Positions 1 to 7,202 of a stretch of 12,215 nucleotides of DNA are shown in pieces. Origin of the DNA: Candidatus Zixiibacteriota bacterium (lineage in GTDB: Bacteria; Zixibacteria; MSB-5A5; WJJR01); NCBI GenBank assembly GCA_020058315.1, contig JAGVEK010000205.1, forward strand, positions 1-12,215, written 5' to 3'. The notes under the pieces are model-generated. The model made no database searches. It was not told the DNA's origin and saw only the letters and a program-made list of their open reading frames with translations. Each line of letters starts with the position of its first letter. Positions within the stretch are counted from its first letter, which is position 1. The position numbers were made by a program, and so were the translations under genes.

Positions 1-961
1 ACGACAGGGCCTGTTGCAACCGCTGGGCGGAATTCACAGTCGCATCCAGCGGAGATGCCCGCCACGCTTCCAGGATTGTGCGGGCCAGCGTCCAGGCGTC
101 GGATTGAATGAACCGGTCGTATTGTTTCTCCGTCACGGCCAGGGCTTCTTCCGCCAGAATCGGGCTATGGCTGCCGCGTACTATTTCAAACAGGATGTCC
201 AGCCCCAGCCGCTCTGCGCTCTGCGGTGATTCGCCATCCGTAAGAACACTGATTTGCAGCCGCTCCTCATCACTAAGCTGCCCGATGTTACCGAAAACCT
301 GCATTACATAGCGGAAGCGATCCTGCTGGACACCCTCGTATGGGGTGACCGGTTCGCCGTGTTCAGTTGAGGTCTCTTCGGTGAAGCCAGCATGAGGATC
401 AGTGCCAGGCACGAACTGCCGATGACGAAGGGCGAGCTGATCGTTGTCGGCCATCTCGATGTACGTGCCGCTGACGACCCGGTCGATGGTGTAATGACGA
501 ATGTGGGGGAGGGCTGCCTCCCAGAGGTGACTGGAGACATCGCATGACGTGCCGGCCGTCGAGAAGACATCAACCAGGGCGCCGAGGAAACGATCGCATT
601 CGTCGCGTTCCACACCAGGCTCAAAGGCGATTTCGCGAATCCCATCGCGGAATAGAAGATATGCCAGATTTTCCTCACTGCCCGAACGCTCGTAGACGGG
701 CACGCCTTCGTAGAGGAAGCTTGAGTCCGTGGTGACGAGAACGAACCGCCCATCATTGTCGATGCGTTTGGTCAATGTGTCAAAGAGCTTGCGCCGGAAT
801 TCCTCCGGGAGGGGATTGGTCGGAGGATAAAGGCAGATGGTTCTGACGGCCCGCTCCAACATCGTACAGAAGTCGCGAACACCCAAAGTCATGGCGTCGC
901 CAGGATTCGGGGGCGTCGGCGAAGGACTCCCGTCCAAGTCGATGAAGTTCCTCTCTCCCAT
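1..961 (-). CDS. Uncharacterised alpha-helical protein, 3' end missing (runs off left edge)
   Basis: On the complementary strand an ATG at 961-959 opens a frame with no stop for 320 codons up to the window edge, so the C-terminus is missing. The product looks soluble, with no signal peptide or membrane segment. Residues 1-25 are a Pro/Ser-rich leader. Residues ~27-66 form a helical segment containing LYPPTNPLPEEFRRKL. Residues ~98-132 contain LLFRDGIREIAFEPGVE, and ~145-160 contain HLWEAALPHIRHYTID; the remainder is helical and acidic. From memory this order (YPP...P, then LFRDGI, then LWE) resembles large cytoplasmic proteins often labelled HEAT-repeat or hypothetical in deltaproteobacterial and candidate-phylum genomes, but I cannot name a function. 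It begins 54 bp after the EF-hand gene in the same direction, so co-transcription is likely. No good ribosome-binding site precedes 961; the in-frame ATG at codon 24 is an alternative start. Confidence 0.8.
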   Translation of the reverse strand, partial: MGERNFIDLDGSPSPTPPNPGDAMTLGVRDFCTMLERAVRTICLYPPTNPLPEEFRRKLFDTLTKRIDNDGRFVLVTTDSSFLYEGVPVYERSGSEENLAYLLFRDGIREIAFEPGVERDECDRFLGALVDVFSTAGTSCDVSSHLWEAALPHIRHYTIDRVVSGTYIEMADNDQLALRHRQFVPGTDPHAGFTEETSTEHGEPVTPYEGVQQDRFRYVMQVFGNIGQLSDEERLQISVLTDGESPQSAERLGLDILFEIVRGSHSPILAEEALAVTEKQYDRFIQSDAWTLARTILEAWRASPLDATVNSAQRLQQALS

Positions 962-1015
962 GTCGTTACTTGGTTTATCGGTGGTCTGCGCCGGTTCGAT
1001 TACTGCCGCGAGACG

Positions 1016-1699
1016 TCACGCTGTTTGATCGATGTGGCGTTGACGGCTGGACTGTTCGAGGCGACTGGCGAGGTCATCCAGCCGCGAGCGCAGCAGGTCG
1101 AGTCGGTCATGCCGTGCGAGGAACTGGTCCATCAATCCGTCAACGGTTGTCTCCGCCGACCCGTCAACCGGATCTGAGTTGAACATGTCGGGGCGGTTGA
1201 AAGTCTGCTCCTGATTGAGGACCGCGATCGCGCCGATTCTGGCCGCAGCCTCCAGACTTTCCGGATCGGCTGATCTGGAACTCATGATGGCGCTGTAAAT
1301 CGGCGCCCAAGGGCCGGCAACAATTTCGCACAAATCGGCGTTTTTCCCCAAGGCCGCGCGCACCAGATCAAAGGCCCCGATTCGACCATCCGCGTCGGTG
1401 TCCAAAAGATCGAATTCCTCCGGAGCACTCGCGTATTCCGAACGGCTCAGCAGGCCATCGCCGTCGCGATCGCGAAGCCGGACTTCCTCGACGAAATGCT
1501 CATGCAGCATCTCGGCGATGGTGCGTGCATCGGTGCTGGGATTCGGAGGGACTGGATCGGCATGTGTCGCGATCCCACCAGATCCAGAGGGTGACAGAAC
1601 CCCGGCTTCTGACTGCGGTTCACGAGCGGTCCGCGTCCTCGACGGACTGCTCGCTCGTTGTATGGCTGCCAGAGTGTAGACTGCTTCAGAGACTCGCAT
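1016..1699 (-). CDS. Paired EF-hand protein with C-terminal coiled-coil-like segment
   Basis: The product is 227 residues, starting at ATG 1699, which has GGTGG six bases upstream. The frame extends back to a GTG at 1765, but that extension adds 22 unlikely residues. Residues 18-58 are a Ser/Pro/Thr-rich linker. Loop 1 is residues 77-88 (DRDGDGLLSRSE), a full 12-residue EF-hand loop with Asp at 1, 3 and 5, Gly at 6 and Glu at 12. Loop 2 is residues 100-111 (DTDADGRIGAFD), with Asp instead of Glu at position 12, which in known EF-hands lowers calcium affinity or favours magnesium. Residues ~190-220 (MDQFLARHDRLDLLRSRLDD) have leucine spacing suggesting a coiled coil. There is no signal peptide, so it is probably a cytoplasmic ion-binding protein. 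It is first in a two-gene unit with the unrecognised gene downstream. Its partner and role are unknown; the EF-hand call is firm. Confidence 0.8.
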   Translation of the reverse strand: MRVSEAVYTLAAIQRASSPSRTRTAREPQSEAGVLSPSGSGGIATHADPVPPNPSTDARTIAEMLHEHFVEEVRLRDRDGDGLLSRSEYASAPEEFDLLDTDADGRIGAFDLVRAALGKNADLCEIVAGPWAPIYSAIMSSRSADPESLEAAARIGAIAVLNQEQTFNRPDMFNSDPVDGSAETTVDGLMDQFLARHDRLDLLRSRLDDLASRLEQSSRQRHIDQTA

Positions 1700-1959
1700 A
1701 CTGATCCACCGGCATCGCTCCCCTATGGCTTGCCAGAGACAAGCAAATAGCATACCGAATATCACTGGGCAGGGCGTGTGCTCTCATTATGTAACCGCTT
1801 GTGTGACCGCGTGTTGTGGGGAGTGCTTGGGCACACCTTCAGCATAGAAGCCGGATTCGGCGTCCAAGATGGGGAGAATCCCACACATGTGGCCAGCATG
1901 ATCGGAGACCCGTCTTTGGCGTTGACGCCCGGTCCATTTACCGGCTACCGTCCAGAACC
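1700..1959. other. Divergent intergenic region
   Basis: These 260 bp separate the leftward EF-hand gene from the rightward wzi-like gene, so they should hold promoters for both. An open frame from 1816 runs into the wzi-like gene, but its translation is Arg/His-rich and lacks a signal sequence, so I treat it as non-coding. I see no pair of -35/-10 hexamers good enough to call. Confidence 0.5.
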
Positions 1960-3522
1960 ATGCGCCACTGGGTTTCGATCAGTCTGGTCTTCGGTATCAT
2001 GCTGTCGCTTTTCAGCCCGGTTCTGGCAGCGGGAAGTCCGAGTGAGGATATCCCGCTGGACTCATGGGTCTACGATGCAGTTTTCGAGTTGTCGAGCCGG
2101 GGTGAGTTCTCCGCTCTCCTGCTGCACACTCGCCCCTACACGCGCGGTGAAGTCGCCGATGGTCTGTCCTCGATTCTTGCCGACGAGCCTCAGCTGACTG
2201 GTGGCCGACGATTTCTTGTGGAGAGACTGAAGAGGGAATTTGCGGAAGAGCTCTGTGCCGGGGAAACCACTTCAGGTGGCGATCATGAATATGTCCGTCT
2301 CGGAGCCGGTCCAACGGCGCGGGTCGATCAGTTCAGACAGGGGTATGCCAGGAACCGCGCGGGTCTCGATGCTGTGGGGACCTTCGGAGTCGGCAAGAGC
2401 TTTTGCTCGCGCGTCAGGGTACGGTTCGATACCGACGCGCGTCACGACACACAATTCCATGGGGTGTATTGGCCGAGAGACTCCTTGGCTGGTATGAGAT
2501 TCACGGCCTGGGTTGAACAAGCCATCACGAGTTTCCGCTACAAACACTTCCGCGCGGCCTTCGGGCGGGAGTACTGGCGCTGGGGGCGTTCACCGGTCGA
2601 TGTCCTCCTTCTGTCGGACCATTCACCGCCGTTTGATGGATTGCGAGTGGGCTTTCGGGCCTCCAAGTGGTCCTACACTTTCCATGCAACGGCCCTTGAT
2701 CGCATGACGACCGCACAGGGCGTCAGCAACCGGTACTTGGCGGCGCACCGACTCGACTGGCGGCCTCGCCGCAATCTTGAACTGGCCTTTTCCGAGGTGA
2801 TGGTCTACGGCGGCGTGAACCGTCCCTGGGAATGGAACTACCTCAACCCGATTCTTCCCTACTACTGGGAGCAATTGAATAACGGGATCAACGACAATCC
2901 ACTTTGGAATCTGGAGTGCTCGTGGCGTCCGCGGCGGGGACTCGAACTTTACGGCGAGTTGATGATCGATGATTTCCAGATTGACTTCCACAGTGAGCCG
3001 CAGCAAATCGGCTTCTCCGCAGGATTGGCCTGGTCGGAGTTGGGATTCAATCGGCTGTTCATCAACATGGAATATGAACGGATCAACACGTTTGTCTACG
3101 GCCAGGATTACCCTCATAACAGGTACATGCACTTCGCCGATTGGCTTCGAGGCGAGGCCATCGGGATCGGATCGGATCTGGGGACCGATGCCGATCGCAT
3201 CTCATTCCGGCCACGCTGGCATCAGTCGGCGTTTCTTGATTTCACCGGACTTCTGGAGATTGCGCGGAACGGGGAAGGCCGCATCGATCATCTGCAAGAT
3301 ACGCCGGTGCCCAAGGGCATCAAGTTCCCCTCCGGCGTTGTGCAGACCCGCCTGACGGCGGGCTTGGGGACGCATCTGCAGACAGGGGGGAATCTCGTGC
3401 TGGATCTTTCGGCCGGGTACCAACGGGTCACCAACGTTCGCAACCAGCAAGGGGTCGATCAGGCTGGAGCCTATTTTCGAGTCAGGCTGGCGGCGCTGAT
3501 TTGGAAGACTTACGCAATCTGA
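1960..3522 (+). CDS. Wzi-like outer-membrane beta-barrel protein (capsule assembly Wzi family)
   Basis: The product is 520 residues. ATG 1960 is chosen because it directly precedes a signal peptide: MRHW, then a hydrophobic core (~residues 5-22), then cleavage near VLAA at 21-24. An upstream in-frame start at 1816 would bury that signal inside a basic leader. The mature N-terminus (DSWVYDAVFELSSRGE, then HTRPYTRGEVADGL) matches the conserved opening of Wzi-like proteins. The rest is alternating aromatic and polar segments such as FGREYWRWGRSP, NPILPYYWEQLNNG and YGELMIDDFQIDF, as expected of a beta-barrel. Wzi itself anchors capsule polysaccharide at the outer membrane; in distant relatives like this one the function is unproven. 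The C-terminus ends in Ile rather than the terminal aromatic of a typical barrel signal. The next gene, ispE, starts 4 bp after the stop. Confidence 0.75.
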   Translation: MRHWVSISLVFGIMLSLFSPVLAAGSPSEDIPLDSWVYDAVFELSSRGEFSALLLHTRPYTRGEVADGLSSILADEPQLTGGRRFLVERLKREFAEELCAGETTSGGDHEYVRLGAGPTARVDQFRQGYARNRAGLDAVGTFGVGKSFCSRVRVRFDTDARHDTQFHGVYWPRDSLAGMRFTAWVEQAITSFRYKHFRAAFGREYWRWGRSPVDVLLLSDHSPPFDGLRVGFRASKWSYTFHATALDRMTTAQGVSNRYLAAHRLDWRPRRNLELAFSEVMVYGGVNRPWEWNYLNPILPYYWEQLNNGINDNPLWNLECSWRPRRGLELYGELMIDDFQIDFHSEPQQIGFSAGLAWSELGFNRLFINMEYERINTFVYGQDYPHNRYMHFADWLRGEAIGIGSDLGTDADRISFRPRWHQSAFLDFTGLLEIARNGEGRIDHLQDTPVPKGIKFPSGVVQTRLTAGLGTHLQTGGNLVLDLSAGYQRVTNVRNQQGVDQAGAYFRVRLAALIWKTYAI

Positions 3523-3526
3523 AACC

Positions 3527-4426
3527 ATGCCGACTCGTTGTGAAATTTGGGCTCCGGCCAAGCTCAATCTTGGTTTGAGGGTGGTGGGGCGACGCAACGA
3601 CGGTTACCATGACCTTGAGACACTGTTCGTAGCGATCGACCTGTACGATCACCTGACATTTACCAAACGCATCGCGGGCGGCGTAAGTCTCGAAGCACGA
3701 TCGAGTTGGGACGGCAGGACGCCGGCGGGATTTCCCCTCGGCGAGCAGAATCTTATTGTGCGGGCGATCAGGCTCATCGAGCAAGACTGCGGAATCCACG
3801 CGTCACTTTCCATCTCGATAGAAAAAAGCATCCCTATTGCGGCCGGGTTGGGGGGAGGCTCCTCGGACGCTGCCGCGGCGCTGGTCGCGATGGCAAGGCT
3901 TTACGGTCTGGATTTGCCTCATGAGCACCTGACAGCATGGGCGCGGCAATTGGGTGCCGATGTGTCCTTCTTTCTGGGGACGCCGATCGCCGAGGGGTGG
4001 GGAAGAGGAGATTCTCTGCGACCCGCCCGGCTTTTCTCCGATTGGTGGGCGGTACTTGTGAGTCCGCCTGTTTTTCTGTCGGCCAAGGAGGTGTACGGGG
4101 GATTGGACTTGACTTCCAAGGCACGGCGGGTTAATTTCACTAATTGCCGCGACCGGGAGGGCTTCCTTGCGGCCCTCCGGCGAATCCAGAACGATTTGGA
4201 ACCTGTTGTGATTCGTCTGGCGCCGGAAATCTCGTTGTGGCAAGGGAGGTTACGCGAGCAAGGCGCGGCAGGAGTCTTTGTTTCGGGCAGCGGCCCAACG
4301 GTGTTTGGGGTCTTCATGGACCAGCCGCCGGATCAGGCCGTTCAATGCTTGCGCGAGAGTGGGACTGGAGCGAGAGTTCTCGTTGCTCGTCCGGTGGGTA
4401 CGCCCACAGCGCTGGTGGTTCGATAG
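3527..4426 (+). CDS. ispE: 4-diphosphocytidyl-2-C-methyl-D-erythritol kinase
   Basis: This 299-residue GHMP-family kinase phosphorylates CDP-methylerythritol with ATP in the cytoplasmic MEP pathway to isoprenoid precursors. The N-terminal APAKLNLGLRV holds the active-site Lys (K12), and GRRNDGYHDLETLF follows. The glycine-rich ATP loop PIAAGLGGGSSDAAA is at ~103-117. QLGADVSFFLGTPIAEGWG carries the predicted catalytic Asp (D145), and the C-terminal GHMP motif GVFVSGSGPTVFGVF is at ~249-263. The length matches the family. The ATG lies 4 bp after the stop of the wzi-like gene with little Shine-Dalgarno signal, suggesting translational coupling. Presence of ispE implies the MEP rather than the mevalonate route. 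Confidence 0.96.
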   Translation: MPTRCEIWAPAKLNLGLRVVGRRNDGYHDLETLFVAIDLYDHLTFTKRIAGGVSLEARSSWDGRTPAGFPLGEQNLIVRAIRLIEQDCGIHASLSISIEKSIPIAAGLGGGSSDAAAALVAMARLYGLDLPHEHLTAWARQLGADVSFFLGTPIAEGWGRGDSLRPARLFSDWWAVLVSPPVFLSAKEVYGGLDLTSKARRVNFTNCRDREGFLAALRRIQNDLEPVVIRLAPEISLWQGRLREQGAAGVFVSGSGPTVFGVFMDQPPDQAVQCLRESGTGARVLVARPVGTPTALVVR

Positions 4427-4476
4427 GTCGTTACCGTGAGGCAGCAGTCAGCCCGCATTTGACACAATCGTTGTCC

Positions 4477-4484
4477 GGGAGGAG
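4477..4484 (+). promoter_or_regulatory. Ribosome-binding site setting the GTG start of spoVG
   Basis: GGGAGGAG lies six bases before the GTG at 4491. It is among the strongest Shine-Dalgarno matches in the window and decides this non-ATG start; there is no competing ATG at the conserved N-terminus. Confidence 0.75.
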
Positions 4485-4490
4485 CGACCC

Positions 4491-4871
4491 GTGGAGATCA
4501 CTGAGGTGCGCGTCACGCTTCGGAACGAGGACAAACTGAAGGCATTTGCTAACGTTACATTCGATGACGAATTCGTGATCAGAGGACTGAAGATCATCAA
4601 TGGGAACAGCGGGTACTTTGTCTCGATGCCATCGCGCAAGCGAAGCGATGGCACGCATCAGGATGTCGCACATCCCATCAACAATCGCATGCGGCAGAAG
4701 ATCGAAGAAGCTGTGCTAAGCGCATATGAGACGGAATTGAAATCTGCGGCGTCCAGGCGCGGCAACGGCCCGCGTGGCCAGGCAAAGACCCAGGAGACCC
4801 CGGCGGATGACGGATTTGGGGCTCCCGATGCCGACGAGGCGGCCAATTATCCCTCCCAAGCGACCGGTTGA
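4491..4871 (+). CDS. spoVG: SpoVG family nucleic-acid-binding regulator
   Basis: The product is 126 residues from a GTG start with a strong ribosome-binding site. Residues 1-84 are a clear SpoVG domain: MEITEVRVTLRNEDKLKAFA, then FDDEFVIRGLKIINGNSGYF, then the basic block VSMPSRKRSDGTHQDVAHPI and a C-terminal helix. In Firmicutes and Borrelia, SpoVG proteins bind DNA and RNA and affect sporulation, septation or virulence gene expression; here the role is only inferred to be regulatory. Residues ~85-126 are an extra hydrophilic, low-complexity Gly/Pro/Asp tail beyond the usual length of roughly 85-100. It sits 64 bp after ispE and 141 bp before tRNA-Gln, all co-directional. Nothing here indicates a spore former; SpoVG occurs widely outside them. 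Confidence 0.93.
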   Translation: MEITEVRVTLRNEDKLKAFANVTFDDEFVIRGLKIINGNSGYFVSMPSRKRSDGTHQDVAHPINNRMRQKIEEAVLSAYETELKSAASRRGNGPRGQAKTQETPADDGFGAPDADEAANYPSQATG

Positions 4872-5012
4872 CCAAGAGAGGCCATGGTTTAGTCAGCGGG
4901 CTGGTGCACGGCAGCCCCAAAAGCGGCTGTCAGGATGTGCCATGAACCCAAGTTTATTAACAGGTCGGGGACCAATCAGGAGCGGCGAATAGAGGACGCG
5001 GGGTCATTCGAC

Positions 5013-5087
5013 TGGGGCGTCGTCAAGCGGTAAGACACGGGCCTTTGGAGCCCGCATTCCCAGGTTCGAATCCTGGCGCCCCAGCCA
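5013..5087 (+). tRNA. tRNA-Gln (anticodon TTG), CCA encoded
   Basis: A full cloverleaf can be folded by eye. The acceptor TGGGGCG pairs with CGCCCCA (5077-5083), followed by discriminator G and an encoded CCA (5085-5087). The D arm is GTC/GAC around AAGCGGTAA. The anticodon stem CGGGC/GCCCG holds the loop CTTTGGA, giving anticodon TTG (reads CAA/CAG). The variable stretch is CATTC, and the T arm CCAGG/CCTGG encloses TTCGAAT. The weak first pair T1-A72 is typical of bacterial glutamine tRNAs. It lies in the same direction between spoVG and prs, only 30-36 bp before the prs start. Confidence 0.97.
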
Positions 5088-5123
5088 GCCGCTTGGAAGC
5101 CGGGATCAAGTAAAGAGATGACC

Positions 5124-6155
5124 ATGGACAGCCATTTGAAGATCCTAACAGGGAACTCCAACCGTCCCCTTGCATCAAAGATCGCCGAGCGCCTTGGACG
5201 GCCTCTGACCGCGTGCACCGTAACGCGGTTCTCCGACGGGGAGGTCTTCGTCCAGATCGACGAGAACATTCGCGGCTCAGATCTTTTTATCATCCAATCC
5301 ACGAACACCCCGGCGGAAAATCTCGTGGAACTGCTGATGCTGATCGAGGCGGCGCGCCGCGCGTCGGCCCGGCGAATCACAGCGGTCATCCCCTACTACG
5401 GTTATGCGCGGGCTGATCGCAAGGATCAGCCGCGCGTTTCGATTACCGCCCGGCTTATGGCCAACCTGATCACCACCGCCGGTGCCGACCGCGTATTGAC
5501 CATGGATTTGCACGCCTCACAGATTCAGGGCTTCTTTGACATCCCCTCGGATCACTTGTACTCGTCGATCGTTTTCAATGAGTACTTTTTCAAGCTGGGA
5601 GTCATCAGCCCCGTCGTGGTCTCTCCGGATGTTGGATCGATCAAGATGGCGCGCGCGTTTGCCAAGGCTCTCTCGTGCGGTTTGGCCATCATCGACAAAC
5701 GCCGCCCGCAAGCCAACAGGGCGGAGATCCTCAACATCATTGGCAGTGTCGAAGGCAAGACGGTCATCCTCCGTGACGACATGGTCGATACCGGCGGGAC
5801 GCTGACGCAGGCGGCGCAGGCCGTGAAAGATGCCGGGTCGCTCTGTGTTTACGCCTGTTGCACGCACCCGGTGCTGTCCGGGAGGGCGTTGGAGCGGATC
5901 GTCAATTCACCCATCAAGCGGCTGATCGTTGCCGACACGATTGATTTGTCGCAGCGCGACCTGCCGGACAACATTGAAATCGTAACCACCGCGCCCTTGT
6001 TCGCCGAGGCGATTGGGCGCATTACTCATGAGGAATCAATCTCAGAGTTGTTCGATTCCCTCTCTGCTCCGGCCGAAGAAGTCCCTGACATCTCGCGGCG
6101 TCTGAGCGAGGCGGGGAACCTACCGGGGCGCGATGTCGGCCGGATCACCGGCTGA
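5124..6155 (+). CDS. prs: Ribose-phosphate pyrophosphokinase (PRPP synthetase)
   Basis: Makes PRPP from ribose 5-phosphate and ATP, feeding purine, pyrimidine, NAD, His and Trp synthesis. Two in-frame ATGs exist, 5118 and 5124; 5124 is preferred because AAAGAG (5112-5117) lies six bases upstream of it. Motifs, numbered from 5118: FSDGE 38-42; PYYGYARADRKDQPR 92-106 (ATP binding and flexible segment); TMDLHASQIQGFFDIP 128-143; VVVSPDVGS 166-174; KRRPQAN 194-200 (catalytic loop); RDDMVDTGGT 219-228 (PRPP/ribose-phosphate loop). All key residues appear intact. The protein is ~343 residues against the usual ~315; the excess is a C-terminal hydrophilic tail after SISELFDSL. It is followed 33 bp later by rplY, a common partner in many bacteria. 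Confidence 0.96.
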   Translation: MDSHLKILTGNSNRPLASKIAERLGRPLTACTVTRFSDGEVFVQIDENIRGSDLFIIQSTNTPAENLVELLMLIEAARRASARRITAVIPYYGYARADRKDQPRVSITARLMANLITTAGADRVLTMDLHASQIQGFFDIPSDHLYSSIVFNEYFFKLGVISPVVVSPDVGSIKMARAFAKALSCGLAIIDKRRPQANRAEILNIIGSVEGKTVILRDDMVDTGGTLTQAAQAVKDAGSLCVYACCTHPVLSGRALERIVNSPIKRLIVADTIDLSQRDLPDNIEIVTTAPLFAEAIGRITHEESISELFDSLSAPAEEVPDISRRLSEAGNLPGRDVGRITG

Positions 6156-6188
6156 CGACGGCGCCTGTTGAAAAAGGAGTCATGTCTC

Positions 6189-6911
6189 ATGAAAGCAGTA
6201 CCACTCAGTGTCTACAAACGTCAGGAGACCGGTAAAGGCGCCGCACGCAAACTGCGCGCGGTCGGCACCATCCCGGGGATTCTCTACGGGGAACACACGG
6301 CACCGCTCCCCTTGCGGCTGAATCGTCACCAGATTACCACCGTCCTGCACAAGTCGACGTCCGAACACATTCTGGTCGATCTCACCGTCGATGACGGCGG
6401 TGGCGGACCGGAGATGGCGCTGGTGCGCGACGTGCAGCACGACCCGATTACCGAAGAGATCCTTCACGTTGATTTCCTGCACATTTCGCCGACCAGGAAG
6501 ATCCGGGTGACGGTGCCGATTCGCCTGACCGGAATCGCCGATGGTGTGAAGAACTTCGGAGGAATCCTCCAGCACATTACGCGTGAACTGGAGATCGAAT
6601 CTCTGCCCGCCGACATCCCGGATATGATCAACGCCGACGTGACGGCACTCGGGATCGGCGGCAGTCTCCATATCCGTGACATTCAGCTCGAACGCATTGT
6701 CGTGGTCACTCCGGGCGACCGCACAGTCGCATCGGTTGTGCCTCCGACTGTGATCAAGGAAGTGGTCCCGACAGCCGAGGCCGCTGCGACTCCGGCGGAG
6801 ACTGCGGCAGGCGCTCCTGAGGTGATCACCGAGAAGAAGGAGACCGAAGAGGCTTCCGAAGGTGCGGCCGAGAAGAAGGGTAAGAAGGAAAAAGGCGGCA
6901 AGGATAAGTAG
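6189..6911 (+). CDS. rplY: 50S ribosomal protein L25, long CTC/TL5 form
   Basis: The product is 240 residues and binds 5S rRNA in the large subunit. The start at ATG 6189 is set by AAAAAGGAG (6171-6179), nine bases upstream. The TTG at 6168 is in frame but overlaps that site, and the intervening ATG at 6182 is out of frame and soon stops. Residues 1-~93 form the L25 domain (VYKRQETGKGAARKLRAVG, IPGILYG, EILHVDFLHI). Residues ~95-185 form the C-terminal TL5/CTC domain (IRVTVPIRLTGIADGVKNFG, ELEIESLPADIPD). The last ~55 residues are an Ala/Glu/Lys-rich tail ending in alternating Lys and Gly, as in many long L25 proteins. It is the last gene before an intrinsic terminator. Confidence 0.95.
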   Translation: MKAVPLSVYKRQETGKGAARKLRAVGTIPGILYGEHTAPLPLRLNRHQITTVLHKSTSEHILVDLTVDDGGGGPEMALVRDVQHDPITEEILHVDFLHISPTRKIRVTVPIRLTGIADGVKNFGGILQHITRELEIESLPADIPDMINADVTALGIGGSLHIRDIQLERIVVVTPGDRTVASVVPPTVIKEVVPTAEAAATPAETAAGAPEVITEKKETEEASEGAAEKKGKKEKGGKDK

Positions 6912-6943
6912 TCAGAGTTATCTGGCACCTTTCCAGAACTTCA

Positions 6944-6975
6944 GGGCGGCCCGTGAATTCACGAGCCGCCCTTTT
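6944..6975 (+). terminator. Rho-independent terminator closing the prs-rplY unit
   Basis: GGGCGGC (6944-6950) pairs with GCCGCCC (6965-6971). After a C/A mismatch the inner palindrome CGTGAATTCACG (6952-6963) extends the stem, and TTTT follows at 6972-6975. It lies 33 bp after the rplY stop. There is no T-run on the other strand, so it acts only on rightward transcription. Confidence 0.88.
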
Positions 6976-7202
6976 CTGTGGCATCCACACCGGCCGCAGT
7001 GATTGGAAATGCCGCGCCGACTCCTGCTATCTGTACACCGATGAAGACTGGATCGCGTCGCATTGCAGCCCAAATCCGGCGCAGCCATTTGGTGAACATG
7101 GCCACCCTGCCGGGTGCCCCATCCGCCGCTGAAGGTGTGATTGGTGGATCTTCTCAAGATGCTGCCGAACTCCCACTTCAGATGCCGGGTCCGTCATTCA
7201 AT
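6976..7202. other. Intergenic region between convergent genes
   Basis: These 227 bp lie between the rplY terminator and the 3' end of the leftward secreted-protein gene. Short open frames on both strands give Arg/His/Ser-rich translations with no recognisable domain. I see no clear terminator for the leftward gene. Confidence 0.45.

Noticed and set aside
1816..1959. Upstream extension of the wzi-like frame (48 more codons)
   Set aside because: It encodes an Arg/His-rich leader that would place the signal peptide internally; the ATG at 1960 fits a secreted protein.
4627..4653. 9-bp inverted repeat (TGCCATCGC / GCGATGGCA) inside spoVG
   Set aside because: It lies in the conserved SpoVG basic motif coding region, and a repeat of this size is expected by chance about once in a window this long.
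4898..4917. GGGCTG/CAGCCC hairpin after spoVG as a terminator
   Set aside because: Only six base pairs with an 8-nt loop and no T-run; co-directional genes continue downstream.
4957..4992. TTAACA as the -35 of a promoter for tRNA-Gln
   Set aside because: No acceptable -10 at 16-18 bp; the nearest AT-rich hexamer is about 25 bp away.
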